Below, one piece after another: positions 32,908-46,200 of a stretch of DNA of 64,000 bases. The number at the start of each line of letters is the position of its first letter. The stretch's first letter is position 1. The translations under genes and the position numbers were made by a program. Below the pieces are notes generated by a model, which had not been told where the DNA came from, did no database searches, and saw only the letters and a list, made by a program, of their open reading frames with translations. The stretch spans positions 3,560,001 to 3,624,000 of the forward strand of contig NC_070567.1 of the NCBI RefSeq assembly GCF_026914185.1. The letters are read 5' to 3'. The stretch comes from Puccinia triticina (lineage: Eukaryota; Basidiomycota; Pucciniomycetes; Pucciniales; Pucciniaceae).

Positions 32908-35900
32908 TAGGGTTGCTAATTGGGCTGGGCTGGCTCATGGGCAACCCGCGCCGCAGATGTCGGGCTGGTCTGGATATGATTTTTTATGTATCCCACGCTG
33001 AAATGGGCCAGCCCATGGGCACCTGAGGTTGTATTCCGGGCTTCGTGCAGCCCATTGTAGCCCACAGTGTACTGTGTGGGCATCGGTCACCGTTTCTGGT
33101 TCTCAACCTCTCAACACTAGCCTCAAAAACCATGGAGTCCATCACAAGTTCCAATCCTACCCCTACACCCACCCAGTCTTCAGCTCAGCCTCAGCAAACT
33201 TGTATTGAAAACAACACCGGCAAAAGCACCAAGAGACGCCAACATACCAGCAAAGTTTGGGATCACTTCACTGTCGAAGGTATTCAGGTTTCCTCTAATG
33301 ATCCATTAACCGTATGCTGATGGCGAATTGAGCATACTGTATCTTTTTTGTTGTCTATGTTGTCTAGGTTTAGATGAGCTTGCACGGGCCATCTGTAAAT
33401 ACTGCGAGAAAGTCTTTACTGCGCGTGCATCTGCAGGAACGAGTCACCTGCAACGCCACCTTTTCAGTTGCACAGAGAGTCCACTCTTTCAAGAAAACAT
33501 TGAATCGGGTCCCAACAAATGGGAGTTCTCACAAGAAAACTCTCGCGAACTTTTGGCGCAAATGATAATCGTTCACGAGTATCCTTTCCGGCTTGTGGAA
33601 CACGAGTTCTTTAGAAAGTTTGTCTCCTCTTTACAACCTGACTTCAAGTTGATCAGCCGACAGACGGTGCGCAATGATTGCTTGAATATATAAAATCAAA
33701 TGAAACTTTTGATAATGGAAGAAATCTCAGCCGTTTGTCGAGTCGGATTGACCACTGATTTGTGGACTTCAAGAGATCAGACCGGATACATGGTGGTCAC
33801 GGTACACTTCTTTGATGACAACTGGGAGCTGAAGAAACGAATTGTGGGATTCAAACCTCTTTCTTCACCACACACTGGGGTTGCAATCGCCAATCGCATC
33901 ATTGAAACCATGTTGGAGTGGAATCTGCAAGAGAAATGCACCTTCATCACTCTTGACAACGCTGCAACCAACGACTCAGCGGTCCGAAGGATCCAGAAGC
34001 TAGTTTCCGAACGATGTCCTCTGCGACTAGATGCTAACGGAGCTTATTTCCATATCCAATGTGTCGGCCATATTATAAACCTTGTTGTGAAGGATGGACT
34101 CCAATCTGTTAATGAGGAACTAGCTAAGCTTTGTGCCTCAGTGAAGTACGTTCAAAGTTCTCCTGCTAGAAAACAAGCCTTTGATGAAGCTGTAGACTCT
34201 TGTGGTATAATCTCGGACAAACAGCCGACACTTGATGTTGCTACACGATGGAACTCGACATTCTTCATGATTGACTCGGCTTTGCCATTCAAGCTGGCAT
34301 TTGAAAAGCTGTCTATGACTGAATCAGGCTATGATTCATATCCCACCCCAGCTGAATGGGTGCAACTGAGAAATATGCAAGACTTCTTGGGGATTTTTCA
34401 GAAGGGTGAGCTATCTTCCAGCCGAGATTAAAGAAAGATTAAAAAGATCAAATATTAAATCTTCTTCTCTTCCTTATTTCTGACAAAGCTACTGCCGATC
34501 TCTCTGGTACTCAGTACCCAACCTTGAAATTGGTCTTCAAGATAATGACGAAGCTGGAGAAATACATTACTAAAGCTCAAAGAGAAAGTGTTATACAAAC
34601 AATTGAACTCGCTGCCGAACCTATGCTCGCAAAGTTCAACAAGTATTGGCACCCCCTGCAAACTTTTGCTTCCCTAGCAATAGTTTTTGATCCGCGCTAC
34701 AAACTCAACTTCCTCTATTTTTACTTTTCTGACGAGCTCAAACACAGTCAAGAGGCATGCGAATTCCAAGTAGCTCATATCAGAGAACTCTTGTACGACT
34801 GTTTTTCTGGCTACGCACCCAAGCATGAAAAATTGAACCCCCTAGAGAAGGCTGTGGATACAGCGACTTCGCAAAACCCTCTTGATGATGATCACAACGA
34901 CGACCAATTCCATGCGTTTCTGGCTTCCGCTAAAGGCACCAGCCACACCTTGTATGTGAATGCCGAGCTTGATCTATACCTCAGGCAACCTACTGTGATA
35001 GTTCCCAAGGGAAATCACTTTAAAATCCTCAACTGGTGGAAAGCCAACCAGGCCGAGCTACCTCATCTCTCCGAACTGGCCAGGACAGTGCTGATGGCAC
35101 CGATGACCTCTGTAGCTTCGGAATCTGCTTTCTCAACGGGTGGTCAAATTCTCGATGAATTCAGAAGTCAACTTAGTATACCCATTGTTGAGGCATTGAT
35201 CTGTGCCCAAGATTGGTTGAGATATCCAACAAACATTTGCAACGATCACATAGATGACCTTGAAGTTTTATAATTACTCATACTATTACATTTTGTTTCA
35301 CTTATCTATCTGAAATAAAAGTTACCAAGTGAGATCAACAATGGGAGAAGCGACCAGTTGGCCTGAAGCCAACAACACTGTGCCCCACGCCGTTCGATCT
35401 GGCGAAGTACTCAAAGAACGTCTTTCAAACCTAGAAAAAAAGAGGAAATTCACTTGTTAATCAAAGTCGGCACGGAACAAGAATCTGCTCTTACTTTGTC
35501 TGCGGGCCAGTTGCCAAATTGACTAGATTGATTCGCCATGTGGACAGCGGAGATTGTCCTGATGAGTCTGATGTTGGTCAGGTGGGATCGAGAAGCGGCG
35601 GGTGGTGGCGTGGAGCGTGGTCTGGCGAGTCTCGAGAACTGGGGAAACACTGGTTTCATCCAGCTCGGCTTGAGATGTCCGCTGGCGAGTCAACTGTTTG
35701 TCGTTGGTTGAAGTGGGATGGTATTGGTCACCATCCTGGTGTCCTATGATCCATGCGGGTCTTGGGCCTGACCCAAGTCCGACCAAACTGAAATGTGGCC
35801 CAACCCAGCCCATCTGCTCATGATTGGGGCATTCCAAAGAATCCCCCGGTCCTAGCCCACTCCATGTGCCCCGAACTCTTGTCGGGTCAAAGCAAGATAT

Positions 35901-35938
35901 GTGTGGGCCAGTTTGGGCCGGCCCAATTAGCAACCCTA
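32908..35938 (+). mobile_element. hAT element (3031 bp), nearly intact, with 8 bp target duplication
   Basis: Terminal inverted repeats TAGGGTTGCTAATTGGGC and GCCCAATTAGCAACCCTA enclose a three-exon transposase. The flanking 8 bp are GTCACCGC (32900-32907) and GTCACCAC (35939-35946), alike except for one base. It inserted into the unrecognised gene. Region 35274-35938 holds GCCC-rich subterminal repeats such as GGGCCTGACCC and TGGCCCAACCC. Confidence 0.9.
33132..35273 (+). pseudogene. hAT (Ac-type) transposase with BED zinc finger, one in-frame stop
   Basis: Exon 1 (33132-33279) begins MESITSSNPTPTPTQ and leads into the BED finger, completed in exon 2: HFTVEGLDELARAICKYC and SHLQRHLF (C-x2-C...H-x4-H type). 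Two GT-AG introns (33280-33367, 34406-34488) keep phase. Exon 2 carries LTTDLWTSRDQTGYM, the first acidic region, FITLDNAATND, CVGHIINLVVKDGL and DVATRWNSTFFM. Exon 3 has FDPRYKLNF, NWWKANQAELPHLSELARTV and the dimerisation block SVASESAFSTGGQILDEFRSQL. Predicted length is about 656 aa, a normal size for the family. The only break seen is an in-frame TAA at 33691-33693 (NDCLNI-stop-NQMKLL). The protein would bind the element's ends and cut them in the nucleus. Loss of function appears recent. Confidence 0.88.
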
Positions 35939-37684
35939 GTCACCACTAACGGCACCGCCGTCTTGTCAACGGTTGTCCAGCGGGTCGCGTGGGCCCAGTT
36001 CTGATTGGATGTTGCAATGGCGCTGGGCAAGACCAAATTGCACCTCGGGACCCACATCGACCTGATGGATGCGAATGGTCTGATCAAGTGGCAGGGGGCA
36101 GTCAAGAAGCACACCGTCTTTGGCGTTGGACGGAACACGGTAATTGCGTCCGACACAGATTTCGAGGCCTACGTGGATGCCATCCTAGCTAACCCAACCT
36201 CGGAGGTCATCATCCGGGTGATCATGGCCGACCCCCGCCGAACCGCCAAGGAGTGTGAAAGTGTGAGTTCTGCGGGGCTCTCTTTCTATTCCGCCCCCTT
36301 CCTCACCCCCTGACATGCGTCTTACTTGCGGTGCAGGAGTGAGCCCAGTCTGATGCCCTGGCAATAGCCTATGGGTCCAACAACGACCGATTGGCGCTCG
36401 AGAGGACCAGCGCGCGGGTGGCCCACAACGTAAGTCCTGCGGTTCTTGTACAACCAATCCTGCGGAAGGGCTGATTTGTTTGGTTGGTCAGCCCCATGCA
36501 GATGTAGATGCCCAGGAGCGGATGAGGATCACCCAAGAGCTGTACAAATATCACCGTCAGCTCTACAGGGGGAATTGGGAGTCAATACGCATCAAGGACC
36601 CTGCTGACCCCGCGAGATCCTTCCGTGTCACCGCTGATGGGTACAAGACGTGGAGCATGGCAATCATGCACGGTGCGCGCGGCGTTGATCAGGATAACCC
36701 CCCAAAAACCAATCAGTTTATCTCAGAGAACAAGATTTTCTACTCGTTGGCAGAGTTGGCAGCCCAGGCAACCAATTGGCTGTCCAAGCACAAGTCCGCC
36801 GCTGGTTCCCAAGACAATACGCCGGCCTAACCACCGACCCGCCCAGCCGGACCGCCGCCCCATTTTATCTCCACCCTGGCTGTAGCCAAGCCGCCGCCTC
36901 GGCCGCCCGTTTTCGCGTTGGTGGGCCAATCGCCTGCGCTGGCAGCCAACCCCAGCAGGGCCACGTTGCCTCCCGCTGGTGGGGGATCAACACCAGCAAC
37001 CCCTGTGTATACCCCGGCCCGAAGAACAGCCTTTGGCCGGTACCTACCTCCGCGGCTGGTATCATCTGCCCTGGGAGCGCAAGCCAGCCCACCCGCGCGA
37101 GTCCCCAAGCCCTTGGCGTCGCCCACGAAGGCTTCTGGCCCCCCCTTGATCCCAACCCTCATGGGGGCGGAGGGGGGGCCTGACGAGCTCGATATTTCGG
37201 TCCCGGAGGATCACCCTTTCAGCCCCGAACCATCCGTGTGCATGTGTTTGAGCCGTCAAAACAGCCTGGCAAGCACCGAGATCAAGATACTCCTGCCGCC
37301 ACAGGCTGACGAGGATTGCCCGGGCTATGTCCATCAATTGCCCGCAGCCCACATGGGGATGGTATTGCGCACACCATCAGCCGCCTCAACTTTGGGAGAC
37401 CCAGATTGCCAACCCGGGCCCGGCCGGTTTTGCCGACTCATAAGACTCCTGCGTCTGGTTCCCGCTTGGATTCAATGGTGTCCTGGATCACTGAGTCTGT
37501 CCCCACGTCCAACTACCCGCTCAATGACGCGGGGAAGGCCCTCACGATTGAGGGGTTCCTGGACTTATCGTGTTTTGACAAGTCCGATGTGATCACCCGC
37601 GGCTTACTTGCCATGTCCCACATCCGCCAATGCACTACAAACATGGATGAATTTGGGAAGGCATATATTGATCAATATGGCATA

Positions 37685-40572
37685 TCCAAGTTTATTAAAG
37701 ACACAGATTTGCCAGAACCTTAAAAAAAAATTCAAGGGTTCTACCTACAATTTACAAAAGTGAAAACAGATTTGCCAGAACCTTAAAAAAAATTCAAGGG
37801 TTCTGCCTACAATTTGAAAAAGAAAAAAGGCATGGGTACCCCGAAATCACAAAACCATAAAGCAACGACTGCAAACTTCATACAATTAAAACAAAAAGAA
37901 ACAACTCAAATAGCCTTCCAACTCCAGCAAAAATGCTGTGCCACAGGCTCAGCCCCCAGCCCGCGTCAAGCGCACGGTTCAAAAGGACTGGACGTGAAGG
38001 CCCCCGGCCCGCAGCAAAGGCTGCAAACCAGTGGGGGGCCCACTCTTTGCCCTTCAAACTGCGCACATGCAACAGCGGAAGGGTTGAGGGAGATGGATAG
38101 CCATATTTGCAGCATCACCAAGCTCCCTGGGGAACACACAACCATTGGCCGCTCCTACTTAAGCACTCGAACGCTCGACTTGCCCACTCACCTGCTGAAC
38201 CCTTCGTTATCAATACTCCACCTGCAACACTCAACCCGCGCCAGAAACCCTCGCCTTGACAGCCAACCCTGAACCAAACTCCAATCAGCCCCCCCCCTGG
38301 ATTTGATACAATCAGCCCCTTCGGACCTCAAACCAGGACCCACGCACACAAACCCAGGCCCAGAACAATACCGCCCTTGTATACAGATCTCAGCCCACGA
38401 CAGGAAAACCCTTCCCCTTCGCCAGGCCCAGTCTGTTACCACGGTTTTTCAGGCAAACCAAGAATACCGCCACCCGCCTCCTGAACACCGCTAAGCCAGG
38501 GCCTTGTAACCTAGCCATTGAAGATGTGCCCAGCCAGTCAAGCTGGCATATTTTTTGTGGATACGTTGGTCTGGGTGTGAGTGTAACTATGCCGAATGTT
38601 TACAATCTTGTCACAGCGGCCGCTTGACCATACTGACTAGCCAGCGTTATTGCTTGCACACCCAACTTTAACTTTGTAGGAAACATCATCTATCATCAAG
38701 TCGACAACGTTTGGCAGCGTCAGCATTGTTATGTCAACCCCCGTCTCCCTCCCCTTAACAAAATCGAGGATAACCAGGCCGCCTGCGGCCCCCTGAGACG
38801 CCTACGGCAACCTGATTTGTTATCTGGACCGGTTAAAAAATAAGTAAACTCGAGCTTGGCTGGTAAAAACTGTTGACCTAACCAGATAAATCAACAAACT
38901 CGCGTGGCGAACCCTCTTACGGCCATGCTCTCAGTCGTCAGTGAATTCATGGTAACCAAGACGACTAGCAGGATTCGAGAAACTGGGCGACACTGACCTG
39001 TTTTTGTAGCGCGGAGAATCAAGAATTGAGCGCACTTACCATCATGAGTGGCTAACATCACCATCTCGATTTGCGGTCCGTGAGTCGATGATAACGGGCT
39101 AATGCGTCGTTGGATTGCCTACGGCCTAACCTTTGTTCTACCGACTGATTCATATATTAAACATGGCCTTTCACTGAGTCCGAGCTGGGTATTTTGGTGA
39201 GCATGACGACGCCATAAGGACAAGCCATTCCTCTCCACCAGCGGGAGATACCGCGAGCTGCGACACTACATTAATGTCAAGTAACCCCTGCGCCCTAATT
39301 CCAGACAACACAGCCTATATACTCTCTTAATCCTTCATTATCGATGTCTTCATCTTGATCAGCGCAACTCAAATCCCGTAGGACATCACACAAACATAAA
39401 CTATGTTTCAAAGCAACCGCGCGCTGAGATTGAAAAGAAGCTCACTTGGCAGGACTGACCGCCTGAATTTTTGGGTCAATATTTTTGTGGAGGATGACAT
39501 GAGTTGACATAGCCTTGCCCCTTCGAACCTAGCTGATACTCGTTCTCTGATTTCAGACAATATCAACAGGCTGGGTGTCATGGAGAATAATCTTCTCTGG
39601 GCTTCTCCCAGGTCAAGTGCGCCTGGGGCGATGCCATTCTTTCCTGTGAGCCTCAGTGTAAGCGTTTTCAGCGGGAAAAACATAGCTTCTGGAGTTACTC
39701 AATGAAGGGCTCAATTTGTGGATTCAGTCACAATGGATCACTTAAACTTGAATTCAGGTCGGCGACTCCTCTCCCAACAGACAGGATGACAACTCACTCA
39801 GGGTTTAAACAAGTGAGACCCTTCCCTAATTGCTTACGTGTGAGTTGTGTGGGAATTAAAATTTAATTTCCCTAAAGGTAGTCTTGGAGCGTGTCTTGGG
39901 CGCAATTGATTCTGATGATTGACTTCTCTTTACCAATATTGAGAGAGGAGAGATACCGGTGCATAATGTTATTACTAATTTGACTAATCTACCGATGAAG
40001 ATAAGAAAGTTTTTGTCAAAATGAGCCTCTTCTTTTGCATCCACAAAGGCAAATGTTGATTGTTGTAGGAGAGGGTATACCCCAAGTTATAACACTCGGT
40101 TCTTACATTTCACTTTCTATCAAGGGAGACAGCTACTTAAATTTTCATAGTTGCTGCGGACAGGTGATTTTCCTCAATGGCGGGCTGCAGAAGAACTGGC
40201 ACAAAGACTATTCCTCATCTATATAGCAAATGTTTTAGAAATTAGCCTTTTGAGATAGGTGAATTGCTTGCCCTTGACATTATCATGTGTGCATAGTTTA
40301 GCCAAGTCTATATTGCAATTATGATAAAATGTCTGACCCATCCCAGGCAACCTTAGGCAAGCCGTCAGGGATTCATAGGAAGGTGGTGAGGAGGGGTGGT
40401 GTTGAGAGTTATCTGTGTCATGCTGCAGCTACATTAAATTAAGGCAATTGCTCTGATTGTAGATTGTTTGTTTGGCTTGGAGCATCTGTCTGGACTGAGG
40501 TGAGCTCTTTCCCATGACTGAAGTTTGGCCTGGGGCATGTACCCACAGCGGCGAAGCCGCCGTAGCCTCTAG
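37685..40572 (+). mobile_element. Helitron H3 (2888 bp)
   Basis: Starts TCCAAGTTTATTAAAGACAC after GGCATA and ends with GCGGC-GAA-GCCGC (40548-40560) and CTAG (40569-40572), followed by T. Joining the flanks gives GGCATA-TGTTGATC, which continues the gene tail and satellite leader. Near the 5' end, TTCAAGGGTT and AAACTGCGCACATGCAACAGCGG are shared with H2 and H5. Internal frames (37814-38272 and others) show no known domain, and no helicase is present. A short duplication of GATTTGCCAGAACCTTAAAA occurs at about 37707 and 37769. The interior 38.5-40.5 kb holds nothing I recognise. Confidence 0.92.
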
Positions 40573-42841
40573 TGTTGATCAAATTATATTGATCTTTTTT
40601 TTTTTTTTTTTAAATTTCTCTTTAATTTTTTCCCTGCCTGCAACATCATAACCCTTCTATCATCTCTCTTTCTCTTCATTTCCCCCTGTCTTAGTTTTTG
40701 ACCATAGTAAAAGCTTCATTTTGTTGCCAGATCAAATAGGTCATTTTTACATACTCATATGAATTATTCCTGAGAAAATTAGTCTGTTAAGTCAGGCAGG
40801 GAGGGGGAGGGGGGAGGGGGAATGAGGAGGCATGAACTATTGTCACTTGAACCTTGCAGAAGTGTTGAAATCTACTTTCCAAAAAAAAGGAAAAAAAAAG
40901 AAAAACCAATCAGTCTCAATATATCATGCTACATCAATTTTGTTCAAATTTAATGGCTTGAATAAATGACTCATCATATACAATATCCTAAATTTTGACT
41001 AGGCCTGAGATTGATTTAACATTTGTACCAGATTTGAGTAAGGTATCTTTTGCGTATTTTGTTCAATCAAAGACAAATGGGAGGTGTTTCCCCAATATAT
41101 TCAATGGGTCAACTGATGTTATCTCAGAATCTGAGGTTCAACATTTTTTGAATGTAAAGAGATTGATTGAGTCTGGTTGGTTTGAAACTATCCCCTAAAA
41201 TTATCAGGCAGTGTTTTTTGTGCTTCTGCCACTGTGTTTCATCCAGGGCTATAATTTATTTCAAGATATTGGTACCATGAGGATCAGCATTATCTGAACA
41301 ATAATGTGAGAAATTTTTGGCCTATGAAAGTCCCAAAATGTTGCAGTTACAGTCTGATCAGTGTGAAATATTGCCTAATTGGTTGGTTTTGTTGTGTTTC
41401 TACAACTATATCTCAATTAGCAATGGGGATGAATTCATTATATTGGTACCGTAAAAATGGGAAATTTTGAAATATTAATTTAGGAAGGCTTTTTTCCGAT
41501 GAAAATCTCCCAATGTAGCAGCCCCATTTGATCAGTCAGGAACTATTGCCTCCTTTTTTGTGTTTCTGCCATTATACCTCAACTAGGAATGTTAATTATT
41601 CCATGATATTGGTACCAGAATGTTCATCCATTTGCAAAGAGTATTTTGGTGTAGCTTTCATGGATTAAAATCCCAAAACCAAGTGGCTAAAGTCTGATTA
41701 GTTTCAAAATATTGCCTAATTGGGTATTTTTTGGTGTTTCTGCCACTGTATCTGAACCAGGGCTAACATTTATTTCATGATATTTATACTATTATAATAA
41801 GAGATGTTGAGAGATTAATTTGGGTCAGCTCTTGACTATGAAAATCGCAAAATGAGGCAGCTACAGTCTCATGAGTCTCAAATTATCATCAAATTGTGCT
41901 TTTCTTTCTGTTTCTGCCACTATATCTCAACCGGGAATGGTGATTATTTCATGATATTGGTACCAGAATATTCATCCATTTCCAAAAAATAAATAGGTAT
42001 AGCTTTCATGTATGGAAATACCCAAAAGGGGCTGCTATAGTCTGATTAGTCTCAAGATATTGCCTAATTGGGTATTTTATGGTGTTTCTGCCACTGTATA
42101 TCAACCTTCAATGCAAACGATTTCATGATATTGATACCATTATGATAAGACATGCTGCGGGATTACTTTGGGTCAGCTCTTGACCATGAAAATCCTAAAA
42201 TGAGGCAGCTACAGTTTCATGAGGCTCATAATATCACCAAATTGTGCTTTTCTTTCTGTTTCTGCCACCATATCTCAACCTGGAATGGTGATTATTTAAT
42301 GATATTGGTACCAGAATATTCATCCGTTTGTAAATATTATTTTGGTATAGCTTTCATGTCTGGAAATGCCCAAAAGGAGCTGCTATAGTCTGATTAGTCT
42401 CAAGATATCACCTAATTGGGTATTTTTTGGTGTTTCTGCCACTGTATCTCAACCCGCAATGGGAATGATTTCATGATATTGATACCGTTATGATAAGAGC
42501 TTTTGAGAGATTAATTTGGGTCAGCTCTTGCCCATGAAAAACCCAAAATGTGGCAGCTACAGTCTCATGGGTCTCAAACAATCACCAAATTAGGTTTTTC
42601 TTTGTGTTCCTGCCACTATATTTCAACCAGGAATAGTGATCATTTCATGCTATTGGTACCAGAATATTGATTAATGTCGAAGGATTACTTTGGTTTAGAG
42701 TGCATGGATTGAAATCCCAAAAAGGAGCTGCTATAGTCTAATTAGTCTCAAAATATTGCCTAATTGGGTATATTGTGGTGTTTCTGCCACGGTATCCGAA
42801 CCAGGGCTAACATTTATTTCATGATATTGATACCATTATAA
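40573..42841 (+). repeat. Satellite leader and 174 bp tandem satellite, copy 2
   Basis: A poly-T leader (40590-40977) matches 21184-21556. From 40978 about ten 174 bp monomers follow with the same A/B alternation as copy 1. The order of distinctive monomers at the start is the same in both copies (for example TGTTGTGTTTCTACAACT as second unit), so the whole block was duplicated. The frame at 40995-41198 and others are not genes. It is cut by a mariner-type insertion at 42844. Confidence 0.92.
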
Positions 42842-43233
42842 TACTATGCATCTACAGAAAACTGTCCTATATTATCATTTCAGCTGTCCAGTTATTCCAA
42901 ATTCATGTCCACATTTTCAATATTGAATTCCTCTCTTTTACTATTCTTGTCCTGTTTTGTATTATTTCTGTCCCATGATTCAAAAAAGTTGGTCTCTTTT
43001 TCAAAAATTCTTGTCCTGATCTTGATTTTTTTTTGTCCTCAAATTAACCAGAACTTGTCCACATTTTCAGGAAGGTTTATTTTTGAAATTATTTTTTTAA
43101 CATTAGTTAATACTTGTCATGGTAAAGGTAAGCTATCTAAAAAAATTGTTAAATGGTGTAAAGGCTATGCATAGCTGTCTTTTGCAGCTTTTGGGTACAT
43201 ACTGAAGCACATTTAAAAACAAAAACTAATAAT

Positions 43234-46200
43234 CTACGATGCTTGGAAATAATTTCCTGGGTCTTTTATGATGTTCCCATCCATAGGTTGCATCTCACTA
43301 CATGCCTTATAGAATTTCTGGCAGTGAACAAAGCAATTTTGACAGATTTCAGAGGTCATTTTTTCATTGATAGCTTCACGAATTGCTGCTGCAAGCTCAT
43401 GGCGGGATTGGATATCTTTGTGTTTGACGTGAGTCTTGATAATGTTGAAGGTAAGTTCAATTGGGTTGAGCATTGGCAAGTATTTTGGTAAGAATTCAAT
43501 TTCGATTTTTTTTTGCTTTCTTTGAGAAGATTGGTGACCCGTTGAAAGTCCTCACCACCATGAATCCTAGCGTTTTCCATTATTACAAGCGTCCCAGATG
43601 CGCAGTGGTCTCGCAGTCTGAGTAGGAAATTACAAATGTCGTTTGCCGTTGTCCCTTGCTTTTTTTTTCCATCTTCATTCAACAATTCGTAGTATGGAAA
43701 GCCGCTAGTTGACATTGAACCCACCAGATTGATCATGCTACCGCGAGCGTTAATCTTGATCTGGGCAGCTTGACCTACATTACATATCAAAAAGTTAATT
43801 GATTGCTTTCATTTCAAGCAAGCAATAAAAATTTTTCAGACGTGGAAAAACCTACCTGAGAGTGCATAGCCACGAGATGCTTGAGTTTCCGAGTTGAAAC
43901 CAGATTCATCAACATATACAATCTCGCGTCCAACATCAGTCGCACGTCTGAGAACAAAGTCGTGTCGTTGTTGGAGGAAGCCTGCCTCATTCCACTTCCA
44001 AGGGACTGGTGTAACCGTCTTCCAGGTTACATCAACTGACTTAAGTGTTTTGTGAATTGTAGGAGTGGATATTTGTACATCAAATTCATCCAAGTATATT
44101 AAAGTCTCAGGTTTGTAGAAAAAAAATTCAAGGGTTTCCCCTACAATCTGCCAAAACACAAAAAAAAGGTCACAGGTTCCCCTTACATCAAGACAGGGAT
44201 CACAGAAGCCGCAATTACCATACAAACAGACTAATTACACAATAATCCCACACAATTGTATTAATGCACACTGGAGACCCAAAAATGCCGCACCCAGCCA
44301 CCTAGCGCAGCAAGCTGACGCACCATGGCCCAACACCCATCCCTGTCTAGCAGGGTTAAAAAGCGTTGGGAAGAGGACCCCCAGCCCAAAAGCACAGGGG
44401 GGCCCCCGAATATCCCCTGCCGGACTGCGCAAATGCTACAGCGGACAGGGGTGAGACGACCTTTCAGCTGGAAAACACAGCCTTCGAGTCATCTGAGGAA
44501 GCAAATCCTGCTTTGGGCCTCCTTTTATAGCACATCCAGCCGCCTCGGACCCCACCAACCGCTTGCAATCACTCCGCCAATCCATCGCTACGCCGCTCCC
44601 CTCGCAACCCGCCGCCTCCTGGCCAAACAATCTTCTCCCCTGACCGCACGTTGACAAAAGATCAAACCCTGCGCCCTCCCCACCACAGCATTCCGCGATC
44701 CGTTCCCAAACCGAACATGTAAACCCAAGAATCACACCTTGCCTCGCCACCCCCCGGCCATTGCCTCGCCAACCACCCTGAATTTCCACCGGTCTCAACC
44801 ATCGAACCCAGCAACGGGCTTAACCAAGCCACCTACCCACTAAACCCATCAATTATCTATTGTAATTCACTCTACCACCGCCAAGCCCACCGTCACCACG
44901 CATTCTTCAACGTGTATGCCCCTGTGAACGTTGACCCTATCAACCATTAGGGTTTCTTGGGGGGTGGTTTGAAGTGTTCTGTTGGCCTGGGTCATGGTAA
45001 TGGGAAACAAGATGATTGCTGTTGGGTTCTATTGGTCGGTGGGGTAGCGGAGATGGTGTCAGGATGAGGGGGTAAAGTTGTGGAGTGGGTTTGACTTATA
45101 CCTTACCGTGAGTCGGCTCGAGCTCGAGGGTCCCGCCTGGTTCATCTTGAGTGGGGAGGACCGTCTGGTATTAGCTGCAGTGGTCGCATCTAGCCTCGTC
45201 TTTGTGGCCGGGCGCAGTCGGTTTGGCCTGCACCAGAAAAAAAGTCATGTGAATCCATGTCAAGTGACGTGCAGTGAGATGACCTTTGACTCTGGCGAGA
45301 CTCCGCTGGTATTCCACTGTATGCAATTGTGTCTAGCTGTTCAGCTGTTGCCCTGATCTCAGCTGAACAAACCAGTAACACCCTGAGCAGGTGCAAATGC
45401 TGAACAATCCCCAGCTTGTCTGAGGAACGCTTCCTGCCTCTCAGGCCGTGTATGCAGCATCCTGCAGCATCTCGAGAGGGTCATTATGCGAGTTCGGAAC
45501 CAGTGGACCGGTGTGCGAGGATAGGGCTCTTAGTTGCAGTGGAAGGGGAGCTTGTTGGGAGCAGGGGTGTTGTTGTCGGAGGAGTTGGAGACAGTAAGGT
45601 CAATGTTGTTGTTGAGCGGGAAATTAACTGCTGGCTGGCTTGTGTGGTGCGTGGGGCGCAGAGGTTGAGAGCTTGTGGGAGGAGGGCCAGGGAAAGCGGA
45701 GCTAGACTTGGGCGTGGGCAAGGCCAAGGAGCACGGTGCTTGGGTTACACTTTAGGGGCCTGATGACAGTTCCAGGCTGTGGATGCGCAAATTTCTTTAT
45801 GTGTTTCCTCAGAAAATGATGAGCGGCCCAACCAGGGTGTTCTTGCTCAACCTTTTTTCAGGAGGGCTGAGGTCGATTGAGGTGGGCTCAGTGGGGTCAA
45901 GCTAAATCCATAATTTGGAATCTATTGTCTTTGAAAGGTGAAACTTCACTTCACTTGACATGTAGTCAGTCAAAATTTTTCCCGGTGCTGAGATAGCAAT
46001 ACTTGCCTGGGTATTGCAGCGTACAAGGGTTGTCTGGCTTGGGCTAAATGGTCTGGTCATTCGTGTAGTGATGGCGCAGGCTCATGGGGAATTTGATTGG
46101 CCGGTCCTCGGTGCGCGTATGGGTAGGGAGTGGTCATGGTTTCGCCGGCGGTGGCCGCCGGGGATATTCGGTGACGCGGGGACCCCGAGGCTGACTTTTT

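Larger units (their letters stand above)
32591..37683 (+). pseudogene. Unrecognised multi-exon gene, interrupted by a hAT element and a Helitron
   Basis: The first part (32591-32907) reads MEPLPFSNVPGEPQEFYLGP and ends TKQGLADVQKHWEKVT. After the hAT (32908-35938) it continues with LGTHIDLMDANGLIKWQG, EVIIRVIMADPRRTAKECE, then after likely introns ALAIAYGSNNDRLALERTSA (about 36355) and ADVDAQERMRITQELYKYHR (36490 on). A proline-rich middle (36.8-37.2 kb) follows in more than one frame. The end reads TIEGFLDLSCFDKSDVITRG and NMDEFGKAYIDQYGI. There are frame changes and an in-frame TGA near 36345, so it looks decayed. H3 sits just before what would be the terminal codons (a TGT TGA follows at 40573). 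Whether this is a host gene or cargo of a large element is unknown; I recognise no domain. Confidence 0.5.

Noticed and set aside
33691..33693. Alternative genetic code with TAA as Tyr
   Set aside because: Only three cases, all in TE pseudogenes with other defects or inferred ancestral residues, and TAA also ends other frames normally.
29067..37683. Full extent of reverse Helitron H4
   Set aside because: The 3' end is clear, but no reverse complement of the TCCAAGTTTATTAAAG start was found, so no interval is claimed.
36480..37723. Separate genes for the frames at 36480-36830, 36918-37592 and 37316-37723
   Set aside because: They are parts of one decayed multi-exon gene with frame changes. 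The last one also reads into Helitron H3.
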